Assembly: GCF_000227115.2 (NCBI RefSeq)
Contig: NC_016480.1
Span: 248,001-312,000, forward strand
Source of the DNA: Naumovozyma dairenensis CBS 421
Lineage: Eukaryota; Ascomycota; Saccharomycetes; Saccharomycetales; Saccharomycetaceae
Length of the DNA stretch: 64,000 bases
Direction: 5' to 3'
Of this stretch, positions 38,958-50,814 are shown one piece after another. Both the position numbers and the translations under genes were made by a program. The notes beneath the pieces are model-generated. The model saw only the letters and a program-made list of their open reading frames with translations. It was not told the DNA's origin and ran no database searches. The stretch's first letter is position 1. Each line of letters begins with the position of its first letter.

Positions 38958-40121
38958 TTAATATTTGTAAGTCTTAATCTCTTTGATCGCATTACCTTCG
39001 ATATCAATTTCAGTAGATTCACTACGGTAAATTTGAGTTGGTCCATTTTGATCGAATGGGTGTTGTTTAGCGTATTCGAAAGTTTCCAAGATAGCTAGTT
39101 TAACTTTTTCTAAAGTTTGTTCTGTAACTTGATAATGGAAAGAGACTCTACCACCCATTAGTTTAACGTTATATTTTAAACCTTTCTTAACCAATACGTC
39201 TGGATCCATTCTTGCCTTTCTTAAATCGATGAAGACGAAATTCGTGTCAGCTGGAGATTCTAATGGGATACCATTTTTTTCACAGAAATCAGCCAAACTA
39301 TGTGCTAATTTATGAGAATATAATAATTTAGATTTCCAATCGTCATCAACATTACAAAGAGCCATTCTAGCCATCATACCAGATTGCCTAACACCACCAC
39401 CTTGTTGTTTTCTGAAATGATTACATTTCTTAATGAATTTAGTATTACCAACAAGGATGGACCCCATTGGAGCACCCATAGATTTAGATAAACAGATGGA
39501 GATGGAATCAAAGATTTCACCGAATTGTTTTAATGGGACACCAGTTTCTGCGGCAGCGTTCCAAATTCTTGCACCATCACAATGTAATTTAAGACCATTT
39601 TCCATAGACCAAGCTTTAATACGGACTAATTCTTCCAATGGGTAGACTATCCCATGTAAAGTGTTTTCTAAAGAGATAACTTTAGTTGGTGCACCATGGA
39701 TATCACCATCATCAGGGATATAATGTGATTTAATATCTTCTAAAGTCATATAATCACCGTTTGATGGGATGACAGGGACGACCATAGCTTGAGATAAGAT
39801 GGCAAGACCGGCTGCTTCATGGGTGTAAACGTGAGCTCTGTAATCACAAAGGATGGAATATGGTGGTTGATAAAGATGAGTTCTTAATGCGATTTGGTTA
39901 GATAAAGTACCAGAAACACAAAATATACCGGCTTCCTTACCTGCTAATTTGGCAACATGTTGTTCTAGTTTGACAGTGTCAACATCTTCACCGTAAACTG
40001 CATCACCAATGGAAGCGTTCATGGCGGCAGCAATCATTTCCTTTGTTGGAGTAGTGAATGTGTCTGATCTTAAATCATTAGATGCAGTGGTATATTGTGG
40101 TGGTAGTTCAGCTTCAACCAT
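38958..40121 (-). CDS. GLY1: Threonine aldolase Gly1
   Basis: A PLP enzyme that splits L-threonine (and allo-threonine) into glycine and acetaldehyde, a main glycine source in yeast. The fold-type I landmarks are LRSDTFTTPTKEMI at residue 17, YGEDVDTVKLE, the HCDGARIWNAA block with the cofactor-contacting Asp-Gly-Ala-Arg, and the Schiff-base lysine K213 in CLSKSMGAPMGS. Length 387 is equal to S. cerevisiae Gly1. Codon choice looks biased toward yeast preferred codons, suggesting high expression. In S. cerevisiae GLY1 is on chromosome V (YEL046C); here it is interleaved between YJR051W and YJR050W homologues. Confidence 0.97.
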   Translation of the reverse strand: MVEAELPPQYTTASNDLRSDTFTTPTKEMIAAAMNASIGDAVYGEDVDTVKLEQHVAKLAGKEAGIFCVSGTLSNQIALRTHLYQPPYSILCDYRAHVYTHEAAGLAILSQAMVVPVIPSNGDYMTLEDIKSHYIPDDGDIHGAPTKVISLENTLHGIVYPLEELVRIKAWSMENGLKLHCDGARIWNAAAETGVPLKQFGEIFDSISICLSKSMGAPMGSILVGNTKFIKKCNHFRKQQGGGVRQSGMMARMALCNVDDDWKSKLLYSHKLAHSLADFCEKNGIPLESPADTNFVFIDLRKARMDPDVLVKKGLKYNVKLMGGRVSFHYQVTEQTLEKVKLAILETFEYAKQHPFDQNGPTQIYRSESTEIDIEGNAIKEIKTYKY

Positions 40122-40901
40122 TTTTTTCTTTGTTTCTTTGTAAAAGGGTATTGTTTTGGTTTAGTTTAGTTTAAAAATTCAGACTTGAGTTGAATCTATC
40201 TTGTATTGGTTTAGAGTTGAGCGTTAAATTTTAAACTAAAGTACGCCAAAAGATTCAGAGTCCTGTCTTTAATATTTTAACACTTTGGTATCGACTAATG
40301 GTCTTGCTTTATGTATACGATAGTACTGGGAACAATTTTTTTGTATGAAATAGATGAATGAGTGAATGAATGAAGATGATGAATGAGTAACACACACAAA
40401 GTGAAAAATTTCGTCGTTTTTTTTCCAGAAATTTTGTGCCTTTTTGAATTGGGCGGGAAAAAAGAAACGTATGCGGTGACACCCCCCCAAGCATCGGCGG
40501 AGACGGAGACGCGCACCCGTCGGAGGGAAGTACGGTGAAGTGAAAAACGTATACGTCAATCGTGCTTCCGAAGAGAGGGCTGAGCATATTTATGAGGACT
40601 GGGTTCAGGGTACATATTGCTCATCTGCAAAAGGGCATGAGCAATTCTACAAAACCCTAACGACATGTGTCCATTATGTAATCCTCTCATGAAGCCTAGA
40701 TCGTACGTACGTATTATGTGTGTACCCGAGTGGGACATAAGTTGGCCCGGGTACGTATGAGCAATGTAGGAGAGTAAGGTTAAATTCCATTATACACAAC
40801 TATCTGCACGTATGAATGAATGAATCATCAAGTACATGCAATATATTGCCAAGTTATTTACGTACCTACATAAGTAAAAATGTACTTGAGAATGGAATAA
40901 A
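40122..40901. other. GLY1 upstream region
   Basis: A 780-bp spacer between GLY1 and ISY1. It contains a GC-richer patch with a C7 run near 40482-40488 and GAATGA-like imperfect repeats near 40350-40385. Overlapping minus-strand frames in three registers (40269-40587) are mutually exclusive and have no recognisable similarity, so they are taken as chance. Confidence 0.55.
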
Positions 40902-41660
40902 TCACAAAGAAAGTTCTTCTAATAGCTTCCTTCTACGCCGTTCAACTAACCATGTTTCCATTTCTTTTATCGTAGGTATTCTTGTCAATTGTTTTGTTCC
41001 TTCATCTATCCCTTTCTCATCAGTCTCATTAGTATCTTCTTCAATCTTCTCCTTTTTATAGTATTCTCTTAAGATAGGTCTCCAATGATCTTCAAATTTT
41101 TCTATATTTTCCAAATCTGCCTTTCTAAGGCATCGGCTATTGTAATATAAAGTTTTCTTTGTATATTTGGGTATACGTTTTAAATCAATATATTTCGCTA
41201 TTTTAGAATGACGACTTTCTCTTTCCTTTTTCTCATTCTTAATTAACTCTTGAACTTCCGGTAACTCTAAAGCTCTTCCGAAATATCTAACTCCATGAAT
41301 TAATTTCCCTCCCAATATCTTTTCCTTATTTTGTGCATTCTTCACTATGGTTCCCCCATTCAAATTATTAGAAATATGCCAATTCCACCTATTCCGTTCT
41401 TTAATCAAATCGTTCAATTCATCATTTAAATCTCTAATTTGTCTATCACTAGAGGTAATATCGAATATCCTGCTTGTTTTATTATTGATTTCTAATTGAA
41501 CTTGTCTTTTCCATTCCAATGCCTCTTCGAGAGATTTCACTTTGGTCACCCTTGTAGGTCTCTTATAACGTGAATAATCTTTATAGTTTGTTTCTTCATA
41601 GGCTTTTTGTTCTTGAAATCTTACAAGAACTGAGTTTGCCTTGTCCACGTTTCTACTCAT
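40902..41660 (-). CDS. ISY1: Isy1, spliceosome (NTC-associated) factor
   Basis: A 252-residue protein (yeast Isy1 235) with the family hallmarks: MSRNVDKANSVLVRFQEQ at the N-terminus, an RPTRVTKVKSLEEALEWKRQ segment, IRDLNDELNDLIKERNRWNW and LIHGVRYFGRALELPEVQEL. Isy1 is part of the Prp19/NTC-associated group and affects fidelity of the first splicing step. The C-terminal third is charged and coiled. It is divergent from UTR1, as in YJR050W/YJR049C. Confidence 0.95.
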   Translation of the reverse strand: MSRNVDKANSVLVRFQEQKAYEETNYKDYSRYKRPTRVTKVKSLEEALEWKRQVQLEINNKTSRIFDITSSDRQIRDLNDELNDLIKERNRWNWHISNNLNGGTIVKNAQNKEKILGGKLIHGVRYFGRALELPEVQELIKNEKKERESRHSKIAKYIDLKRIPKYTKKTLYYNSRCLRKADLENIEKFEDHWRPILREYYKKEKIEEDTNETDEKGIDEGTKQLTRIPTIKEMETWLVERRRRKLLEELSL

Positions 41661-42611
41661 ATTTCTTTTGTATAATATGGTGCACTATCAGAGAACTTCA
41701 GCGATTTTTGATATTGCTATGTACTTTTGAGAAGATAGATTATAACTTACTTGGCATATATAAATATATATAGACATCTAACATTATGCTATGTTTTTTT
41801 CACCAGTCTTTTTTAGCTGACGTGAAAAAGTTCCGTGAATATATACTTAGTGTACTTTAATGTAATGTTATATAGATAGATTCACGGTAATAACATGCAA
41901 CAAAGCCGGAGTACTTTACTCATTCACTGCCTCACTCCCTCATCTATGGTCATGAAAGGGCATAAAACTGTTGGTTAAGCACATAGTATGTATGATATAT
42001 CACTTCGTGAATGATAAGGTACGTAGAATGGATGTAAACTAATTACTGAGTGCTTAATCATCCACTGTAATCCTTTCCCGAAAATCGGCCTTCTATATAT
42101 ATATAGTTTGGAAGTTCTTACAGGAAGGTTGAAGATCTGTTCATTCTACCGTTCTAACTGGTGTTGCTTTCGGTAAAGAGAGACATCCGTTACTTTCAAA
42201 GCCCCCCCAATGAAGATTTGTACACTTGCGTATTAGATTAGTATAGACTCTACTGATAGTGAACAACCTCTTTAAATTAGACGAACTAATTATTCATTAC
42301 GTACATCCCGGTCCTTTCCCAGACACATTCATCTACTCATCGCCACCTTCTTGATCCATTCTTAAGTAGAAAACCTCTCTTCTTCAGCAACAAATACCAG
42401 GAACAGCAACAGCACCGTACGTATACATAACATATACACTATTGGCGACTATTTATAACCCCGCCGCTATCCCTATCTGAAATACATTTTCGTTGAGATA
42501 TATATATATTCATATATAAAGGCAGTCTCATAAACTACAACCAAAAACCAACATAAACTCTGTCGTATTTGACCACGACAAGCACATATTAGGGCCTCAG
42601 CTACACAAACG
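41661..42611. other. Divergent promoter ISY1 / UTR1
   Basis: A 951-bp divergent spacer with short TA runs (41755-41773, 42097-42106, 42499-42511) that could serve as TATA elements. No gene recognised. Confidence 0.55.
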
Positions 42612-44261
42612 ATGAAGGAAGATCATAATAGCAACTTATATCAAACCCGTGTCTCCCCTGTCACGGCTGCCATTTCCACAACTTACGAACACAAACCTAT
42701 TAATATCCTTAAAAATCAAACAGATGATGATGATTACCATCACCATTCAAAAAGAAATAACTATTCCCCATCACAATCACATAACAACAATGCAAATAGG
42801 TTATACAACATAGATCAAACAAGAGACATGATACGAAAACTCTCTGAAGAACCTAAAAATCATACAGCTTCCTCTTCCTCACCGCCACCATCGTCATCAT
42901 CTTCCGTATCCTTCTCCTCCTTATCAAACCAACAACCGCCAACACAATCTACTACAACACCTCCTCCTCCAATAAGAACAAAGGGATCTAATACTCATTT
43001 CCAATACGCCACTACAGCATACGGCGTCCGTATGCTAAGTAAAGATATATCAAACACCAAAATCGACTTGGAAGTAGAAAACTTAATGATAGTAACAAAA
43101 CTAAACGACGTATCATTATACTACCTGACAAGAGAACTAGTAGAATGGATCTTAATAAACTTTCCCTCCATTACAGTTTACGTAGACGCAGCATTGAAAG
43201 ATTCTAAAAAATTCGCAGCATCTGACATTTATAAAGATAGTAAATGTAAAGAATCAAGAATTAAATATTGGACTCCAGAATTTGTGGATCAAAATGATGT
43301 ATTTTTCGATTTATGTGTCACCATGGGAGGTGATGGGACTGTGTTATTTGTTTCATCCATATTTAAAAGACATGTACCACCTATATTATCGTTTTCATTG
43401 GGATCTCTAGGATTCTTGACTAATTTTAAGTTTGAAAATTTTAGGCAAGATTTGAAGAAGATTTTGAGTAGTAAAATCAAGACGAATTTAAGGATGAGAT
43501 TGGAATGTAATCTTTACAAGAGGCATGAACCTGAATTTGATCCGAAAACTGGGAAGAAAATTTGTGTGGTCGAGTTGATTTCCACTCATCATGTGTTGAA
43601 TGAAGTTACAATAGATAGAGGTCCAAGTCCTTTCATTTCTATGTTAGAATTATATAGTGAGGATAATCTTATGACTGTTGCTCAAGCAGATGGGTTGATT
43701 ATAGCTACACCTACAGGATCTACTGCATATTCTCTAAGTGCTGGAGGATCATTAATATATCCAACAGTAAATGCTATTGCAGTGACACCAATATGTCCTC
43801 ATACCTTAAGTTTTAGACCAATTATTTTACCAGAAAGTATGACATTGAAAGTGAAAGTTTCTACCAAATCAAGAGGTACAGCATGGGCATCATTTGATGG
43901 GAAAGATAGAGTTGAATTACAAAAGGGAGATTTTATTAAGATTTCAGCAAGTCCTTATTTCTTTCCTACAGTGGAATGTTCTAATACTGAATTTATCAAT
44001 AGTATAAGTAGAACATTGAATTGGAATCAAAGAGAACAACAAAAATCATTGACACATATGTTATCTAGGAAAAATCAAGAAAAATATGCTACTGAGGCAA
44101 AAGTCATTAAACATCAAAATAACTCCGATTCAAGTTATATTGAAGAAGTTGAAAAATGTGACGATACTGATAGTGAAACGGCTGCTGATGAAGATAATGA
44201 AGAAGGAGAAGAAATCGAAGAAGATGATTCAAAGAAAGATGCAGTGAAATTTGTCTTATAG
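42612..44261 (+). CDS. UTR1: NAD(H) kinase Utr1
   Basis: This ATP-dependent kinase phosphorylates NAD+ (and NADH) to NADP(H) in the cytosol. The catalytic domain spans roughly residues 135-480. GGDG (residues 239-242) is followed by the FSLGSLGFLTNFKFENF block, the nucleotide-binding ADGLIIATPTGSTAYSLSAG segment and ISPICPHTLSFRP-like residues (here VTPICPHTLSFRPIILPES). The first 130 residues are low complexity (Ser/Pro/Asn/His) and the C-terminus is acidic. Length 549 against 530 for yeast Utr1. Order ISY1-UTR1-CYC1 matches YJR050W-YJR049C-YJR048W, favouring UTR1 over its paralogue YEF1. Confidence 0.95.
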   Translation: MKEDHNSNLYQTRVSPVTAAISTTYEHKPINILKNQTDDDDYHHHSKRNNYSPSQSHNNNANRLYNIDQTRDMIRKLSEEPKNHTASSSSPPPSSSSSVSFSSLSNQQPPTQSTTTPPPPIRTKGSNTHFQYATTAYGVRMLSKDISNTKIDLEVENLMIVTKLNDVSLYYLTRELVEWILINFPSITVYVDAALKDSKKFAASDIYKDSKCKESRIKYWTPEFVDQNDVFFDLCVTMGGDGTVLFVSSIFKRHVPPILSFSLGSLGFLTNFKFENFRQDLKKILSSKIKTNLRMRLECNLYKRHEPEFDPKTGKKICVVELISTHHVLNEVTIDRGPSPFISMLELYSEDNLMTVAQADGLIIATPTGSTAYSLSAGGSLIYPTVNAIAVTPICPHTLSFRPIILPESMTLKVKVSTKSRGTAWASFDGKDRVELQKGDFIKISASPYFFPTVECSNTEFINSISRTLNWNQREQQKSLTHMLSRKNQEKYATEAKVIKHQNNSDSSYIEEVEKCDDTDSETAADEDNEEGEEIEEDDSKKDAVKFVL

Positions 44262-44906
44262 TAAGTTTCTTTTTTTTTATTTTTATTTTTATATATGACA
44301 TATATTAGACAAAATACGCTTTCAACATATACCCTTTCAGAAAAAAAATCACCTTAATGTTTTAAAAAAAAAATATAATCGTGAACAAAAGAAAAAAAAC
44401 CTAAAAGTATAATAAAATCATAATGTGTTAGAGGTAATTTACTTCTTATTGATAGTTCACGGTTTTCCATTAATACGTTTAGGTATATTATATATAGGTC
44501 TAGTTTCTAATTCGGTTTTAGTTTAGTTATCATTAGTACGTACTTCTTGAAAGAACAGTCAAGCTCGACGTGTCACATGTAGGGTTAATAACATTTTATT
44601 ATGATCTTCGCAACACTTGATCAGGGTACAAACTATTAGTATCCCATTCTTGTGCCTATAAACCTAGGTATGGTTTAGTGCCACTAAATCAACCTCACAT
44701 AATGTCATTACTTTTTCTTTTTTCTTTCTTATTTACATAAATATTTATACGTACGTATACCAAATTACAAGTTTTCCTCTACATTCCCCTTCTAACAGGG
44801 AATGTTAATAAATAATAATAATATATAATCCTTTTTGTTTTTTCCTTTCCAGTTACAATCATCATATTTCCATGATGAAATAAATAGTTTTGCCCTTAAA
44901 AACGGG
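44262..44906. other. Convergent intergenic region UTR1 / CYC1
   Basis: About 645 bp of 3' flanks of two converging genes, with many A and T runs and TATATA-type elements near 44490 and 44825 that could guide 3'-end formation. No gene seen. Confidence 0.6.
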
Positions 44907-45755
<849 letters not shown>

Positions 45756-47096
45756 TTATAAATGCATTATATCTGCTCTAAAAGGTTCCGACCCGAGATC
45801 AAGATCTAAGAATGGGACATTGTCATCATCAACACTGTTGTCAGACCAATCTATTGGTTTTTCCGTTTCAGGTTTAATCTTAGATTCTAATAAAATAGAG
45901 CGTTTTTCAGTTTGCCAATCAGTTACCTCATATTTGAACTTGTCATCCCATTTTTCTTCATATATTTCTCTCTCATCTGGATCGTTTCTCTTTAAACGTT
46001 CCTTCTCTTCCAATTTGGCCATATATTGAAGGTCCTCCTTCGATGGTTCATAAATGTGCCATACAACATAATTAGGGAGTCCAATAACGGTAAAATTCAT
46101 ATGCTTGGATAATTTCCCAAATGCCTCTGTCTCAGCATGCTTTTTAAATGAAAAGGCTGGAAAATGTGATCCTGATCTAAAGACATTGGCTTTGGATAAA
46201 ATGGAAACACCACCAACACCGTCTAATTCCATCTCACGTTCCGGATCCCCATTAGGGTCTCTCATATATGCTAAATGTGATCTCCATGTCGCATATTCAG
46301 GATATCCTTCTACAATCACAGCATCTTCTCCCAAGCTGTTAGACAATGCCAGTCCAGCTTCTGATTCCTTCCATGAATTCAAATCATATGGTTGAATATT
46401 TCCCAGCCAATCTGGTAATGGTCTCCAAACATTAGGCACAATAACATCCTTATCGTGATGCATCAAATCTTCTAAAATAGTTTCTGGTATTATTTCTACA
46501 TCAACATCCCTCCAGTAAACCCAGGAATGATAAGGCTTTATTGCCACAGTATTTAACCAATTACGTGCTTTCCCCATTAGCTTCCTTCTTGGACCCTGAG
46601 CAGCAAATCCGTGTCTATCAGAAAATCCCTGTCCGATAACTTGGCCAAAATCCTTTTCATAAATCTCAATGTTACCAAATTTTCCAGAGGTACCGCCATC
46701 AATTTGTAATCGTTTTAACATATTCAGTAGATTATACATTGTATTATCAGAGGAATCACTAACTAAAAAGGATAAATCAATTAATTCATGTGGATATGTC
46801 ATTTTTTCTAAAGTTTTGAAAAATAAAGGTAACGCATTACTCGCATCTTTCAATGGAACACAAATTAAGATTCTATTATTTTGGTTCCAACCATCTTTGT
46901 GGCCTTGATAATTGGACATATCATAAAATTCCACACTGGGAATATCCTGGAAATCTGGAATTCGGTGCTCGTTTCTGGTAAATTCATCTATTATCCAACT
47001 GTGCAAGAGTTTATTAAGAAATAAAAAAATTGCACAGATGCTCAAGGGAATACGGGTATCAACTTCGTAGCCATTAATGGAAATCGATGCCTTCAT
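45756..47096 (-). CDS. ANP1: Anp1, Golgi alpha-1,6-mannosyltransferase subunit
   Basis: A type II Golgi membrane protein of glycosyltransferase family 62. A short N-terminal anchor (about residues 16-35, ICAIFLFLNKLL) is followed by the lumenal catalytic domain with NNRILICVPLKDASNALPLF, FLVSDSSDNTMYNLL, PRRKLMGKARNWLNTVAIKP and the DxD-type metal site WRDVDVEIIP. Anp1 sits in M-Pol II with Mnn9, Mnn10, Mnn11 and Hoc1 and extends the mannan backbone. 446 residues against 500 in yeast; the C-terminal tail is shorter. The family also holds Van1 and Mnn9; synteny with the eIF5A gene (YEL036C-YEL034W) supports Anp1. Confidence 0.88.
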   Translation of the reverse strand: MKASISINGYEVDTRIPLSICAIFLFLNKLLHSWIIDEFTRNEHRIPDFQDIPSVEFYDMSNYQGHKDGWNQNNRILICVPLKDASNALPLFFKTLEKMTYPHELIDLSFLVSDSSDNTMYNLLNMLKRLQIDGGTSGKFGNIEIYEKDFGQVIGQGFSDRHGFAAQGPRRKLMGKARNWLNTVAIKPYHSWVYWRDVDVEIIPETILEDLMHHDKDVIVPNVWRPLPDWLGNIQPYDLNSWKESEAGLALSNSLGEDAVIVEGYPEYATWRSHLAYMRDPNGDPEREMELDGVGGVSILSKANVFRSGSHFPAFSFKKHAETEAFGKLSKHMNFTVIGLPNYVVWHIYEPSKEDLQYMAKLEEKERLKRNDPDEREIYEEKWDDKFKYEVTDWQTEKRSILLESKIKPETEKPIDWSDNSVDDDNVPFLDLDLGSEPFRADIMHL

Positions 47097-48124
47097 GTCT
47101 TGGCTTTTTCTTCTTTGTTTGTAAGTTGCTGTTCCAAATATATTGTTCTTATTTACAAAGGGTCTAATATATCGATATCCTCTTCAATATTGAGAATGAA
47201 TCAAGAAAGTCGAGGTGCAATTTCAATTGACAATCAAATCGAACAGTTTCAATAAATTTGAAAGCCATATGAGATGGCCGTAAATCAGGGAACTAACAAA
47301 CCTTCAAAATTTCTGATTCAGAAAATTAAGCTCATATTTCAAGTTAATAATTCCATGTTTCAAATTTCAGATTAAGCTTTACTTTTTTTTCTTTAAGCCC
47401 ATTATCTACGTAGTAGTCAAAGAAACAAAAATATTGGAAAAGTTCTATGGTTCAAGAAAGTTAAAGAGTTTAAAGGCAAGGAAAGGAACATTTAACGTTA
47501 ATAAACTTGTTACGTGAGGCACTAACTACGAGTTTATTACTGCCAAGGCAAATAGCACCGTCTCCAGAACGGTAAATCATTACCGAATCTAAAATCTTGC
47601 ATGAGTCCTTCTTCATCTTTAAAAAATAACGTTATCTGAAGATTTTTTTGAAATTTACCTTTAACCATTACCCTGATGACTATTTCAAGAAAAAGCCACG
47701 TGACAAAAAGGAACCGTCTATAGCGATAATCCCTTTGAGCTTTCTTGCTCGAGAATTTTGGAAAAAAAAATTTCGAAAAATTCCTAAGAAATTTTGGAAA
47801 TCCTAGTAAAAAAATTTTTCTTTTTTTTTTTTCTTCACGCACGCTAACGTAATCCATTCAAAGATTCCAGCATTGGACGCTTCGACGACGGCCCCTTCAT
47901 GCATTCATTTAAATATAAACAACAATCGTCTATACTAAATTTTTCCCATTCCAAAATACGTTATTATATTTTAGTTCAAATTAGTTATTGCCTTCTCTTA
48001 CTTCAATTTCAATTCACTTTAATTGAGGATTTTATCTATCTTATTTTTTTTTTCTATTTCTTTTTTATTTTAAGTTCCCTAAACACATCCCCAACCGCCC
48101 TATAACATATATATATATACAATA
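47097..48124. other. Divergent promoter ANP1 / eIF5A
   Basis: A 1.03-kb divergent spacer. The last 150 bp before the eIF5A ATG are strongly T- and A-rich with a pyrimidine bias, typical of highly expressed yeast genes. A basic 106-codon minus-strand frame at 47537-47857 is probably chance. Confidence 0.55.
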
Positions 48125-48601
48125 ATGTCTGACGAAGAACAACATGTCTTTGAAACCGCTGACGCTGGTTCCTCTGAAACTTACCCAATGCAATGTTCTG
48201 CTTTAAGAAAGGGTGGTTTCGTCGTTATCAAGGGTAGACCATGTAAGATTGTTGATATGTCCACTTCCAAGACTGGTAAGCACGGTCACGCTAAAGTTCA
48301 TTTAGTCGCATTAGATATTTTCACTAATAAGAAATTGGAAGATTTATCTCCATCCACTCATAACATGGAATGTCCATTCGTTAAGAGAACTGAATATCAA
48401 TTGTTAGATATCGATGACGGTTACTTATCTTTGATGACCATGGATGGTGAAACTAAGGATGATGTCAAGAGCGCAGAAGGTGAATTAGGTGACTCTATGC
48501 AAGCTGCTTTTGATGAAGGTAAGGATTTGATGGTCACTATCATCTCTGCTATGGGTGAAGAAGCTGCTATCTCTTTCAAGGAAGCTCCAAGATCTGATTA
48601 A
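48125..48601 (+). CDS. HYP2: Translation factor eIF5A (Hyp2/Anb1)
   Basis: A 158-residue factor that relieves ribosome stalling, notably at poly-proline, and helps termination. The hypusine-modified lysine is K52 in [20 protein letters not shown], the signature of the family, and the rest is near-identical to yeast Hyp2 (157 residues). Codon use is strongly biased to preferred yeast codons (GGT, GAA, TCC, AAG), indicating very high expression. In S. cerevisiae HYP2 (YEL034W) and the hypoxic ANB1 (YJR047C) are paralogues. Here ANP1 on one side favours HYP2 and CYC1 beyond favours ANB1, so the paralogue call is open. Confidence 0.97.
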   Translation: MSDEEQHVFETADAGSSETYPMQCSALRKGGFVVIKGRPCKIVDMSTSKTGKHGHAKVHLVALDIFTNKKLEDLSPSTHNMECPFVKRTEYQLLDIDDGYLSLMTMDGETKDDVKSAEGELGDSMQAAFDEGKDLMVTIISAMGEEAAISFKEAPRSD

Positions 48602-49461
48602 TTTCATACGAGCTAAAAAAAAGAATATAGAGAAACCTTACGTAATTTAATAATTATTTAACTTTTTTTATTGACACATATAATTTGAAAAATTTATCTT
48701 TTGATCTTTAAAAAGCAGTAAATTTTAAGTGGTTATTACTATTCTTCTATGCTTTTATCTTTTTGTATATACTTTTATCTGCATTCTATAAAAATTTTAC
48801 ACGTATCTATATATATTCCTGTTCATCTTTCAGATACTATTTAACTCGTCTTTTACGTAGATCATTCTTGATATAGTTTTGCCAATTATTCAAAATATTT
48901 TAGGAACAGGGACCTATTTTCTTTACTCCTTTGTGCTTTGATTACTAACGTCTTACTCATCATACATGTCGACTGCATGCCTTGCGCATTCAAAATTACG
49001 TATTTTTTTCTTGTCTTTTTCCTGAAGTTTTTCGGCTCACTAATGAATGCTCAACGTACGTACGCATTGAATAACTCCAAAATGACAGAAAGTTTTTAGG
49101 GTATAGAAGAAAATAAAACATTAGTGAAGAAACAAAAACGATTAACCATAAGCAACGCAAGGGTAATTACGTACGAGATTAGGAAGTATATATGATGGCA
49201 TTTGAGCTCTATCTATAAGAGTCTTAAAATAAATCATCTGTTGTACTTCCTTTAAGAGTGAATATTTCAGCCTTTAAACAACTTAGAGTATTTAGAACTC
49301 GCATCTGATTTATATGATATTAAATGGTATTTTCTCGAGCAGAATATCCCCCAAGAATTCTGTCTATTACTACGTGCCCTTTTTAAAAATCAATGAAAGC
49401 TCGGTCCAGAGGCGCTTGCTTGGAATTGTCATGTCTTAAACGTTTATTGATTCAAAACCAT
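48602..49461. other. Convergent intergenic region eIF5A / IOC4
   Basis: An 860-bp region with no recognised gene. AT-rich, with a CGTACGTACG palindromic stretch near 49056. This is the junction between YJR/YEL-type and YMR-type gene order, so an ancestral rearrangement breakpoint lies here or in the donor lineage. Confidence 0.55.
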
Positions 49462-50814
49462 TTACACAGCAACCTCCGCGTTATTTACACCACCATTTGG
49501 TATCGTAGTAGTTTCCTTCTCCTCTTCCTTTTCCCCATACTTCCACTCGGTTTGATCTAAAATTAAATCATATTTAAATATTATTCTGAAAAAGGCCTGG
49601 AATTGATCGAATATATCCCAATCTATTAGTTGTAAGTACTTTAAACTCATAATGGCTCTTAAATTCAAGAGAAGTTCAGTATTCCATTGAAAAATGGTAA
49701 TAAATTCAGTTTTAGCACCACGCATGGATAAAGCTTGGTCAAGTTCATCTAATAATAATTCATAATCGTCTCTAACAGGTTGAGTTTTTCCACTCTCCTC
49801 CGATATTATAGAATTGATTAAAGTTAACATCATTTTATTGATACCAGCAATTTTATCAATGATATTTAGTCTTTGGTCCCAATGTTTTTCCATGTTCTGC
49901 TTTTGCGATAATTTTTTAACTACCGAACTTACATTATCTTGAATTGTTACATCTTGAGGTCCTAAACCGACCAATGCCCAATCTTCATCATCCTCATAAT
50001 TATATTCTTCTATTTTTGGACTTTCTTCTTTCACTTTCAATTTTTGTTTTTTCGTTGTTGTTTTCGTTGCTGATTTAGATGCTGGTCTACCCCTTCTTTT
50101 CTTAGGCAGTACTTCTTCAAGTTGTTCCTCTTCTTCTCCCTTTTCAACGGGTTCCACCTGTTTTTCTTCCTTCACCACATGCTTAGATCTGGTCCTAGGC
50201 TTAGGTTTAGTCATAACCTTTTTTGCAATAGTTTTCTTATTTCTAGATCTTGTGGATCTAATTGACGCAGTTGTCTTTGGCACTTCTTCTTCTTCTTCTT
50301 GCTCTTCTTGTTCTTCTTCTTGCTCTTCAACATATTCATCGTCATCTGGTTTCCCATAAGATCCATATTCAATAAATTCCCAAACATCAATATTATCAGA
50401 ACCTTTAGAAGCCATTTCGTAGGCGGGTATCAATTTCTTATTTTTCTTCTTTTTGTTAGTACTCTTAAGCCACTCACGACATTGTTCCACTGTCAACAAT
50501 TTAAGATCAGATGGTTTAACCCATATATATGAATCATCACAGAAGAATTTCACACAATAACTATTCTTCAGTTGCTCAAACTTTCTAAACTTCAACAATT
50601 TCGAATAATGTATAAATTTAGTATCATCAGCATCCTGGGTATCCGTGTTGTCTTCAGTCTCACTTTCCTCATCAGTATGTGTATTCGTTCGAAGAATATG
50701 TTCCGGAATCAATTCCGTTGGAACAATCATAGCTGGCCATGCTGAGAATCCCTTCACTTTCGCAAGGACGATATCAGTTGGTTGATAAATATGTTGCTCC
50801 TCTTCTATCATCAT
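49462..50814 (-). CDS. IOC4: Ioc4, PWWP subunit of ISW1b remodeller
   Basis: A 450-residue nuclear protein (yeast Ioc4 475). The N-terminal PWWP domain begins DIVLAKVKGFSAWPAMIVPT at about residue 14 and is interrupted by an acidic insertion (EESETEDNTDTQDADD), as in yeast Ioc4. It continues with FIHYSKLLKFRK, YCVKFFCDDSYIWVKPSDLK and VWEFIEYGSYGKPDDDEYVE. The middle is acidic and then Lys/Arg-rich; the C-terminal part (EDDEDWALVGLGPQDVTIQD onward) is helical. The PWWP binds H3K36me3 nucleosomes and steers Isw1b over gene bodies. The gene starts with two ATGs in tandem; the first is at 50814. Confidence 0.95.
   Translation of the reverse strand: MMIEEEQHIYQPTDIVLAKVKGFSAWPAMIVPTELIPEHILRTNTHTDEESETEDNTDTQDADDTKFIHYSKLLKFRKFEQLKNSYCVKFFCDDSYIWVKPSDLKLLTVEQCREWLKSTNKKKKNKKLIPAYEMASKGSDNIDVWEFIEYGSYGKPDDDEYVEEQEEEQEEQEEEEEVPKTTASIRSTRSRNKKTIAKKVMTKPKPRTRSKHVVKEEKQVEPVEKGEEEEQLEEVLPKKRRGRPASKSATKTTTKKQKLKVKEESPKIEEYNYEDDEDWALVGLGPQDVTIQDNVSSVVKKLSQKQNMEKHWDQRLNIIDKIAGINKMMLTLINSIISEESGKTQPVRDDYELLLDELDQALSMRGAKTEFITIFQWNTELLLNLRAIMSLKYLQLIDWDIFDQFQAFFRIIFKYDLILDQTEWKYGEKEEEKETTTIPNGGVNNAEVAV

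Noticed and set aside
40269..40587. Three overlapping minus-strand frames upstream of GLY1
   Set aside because: They use three registers of the same DNA, so at most one could be real, and none resembles a known protein.
47537..47857. 106-codon basic frame upstream of eIF5A, at about the place of the doubtful yeast gene UTR5
   Set aside because: It is built on A/T homopolymers, has no recognisable domain and overlaps the divergent promoter.
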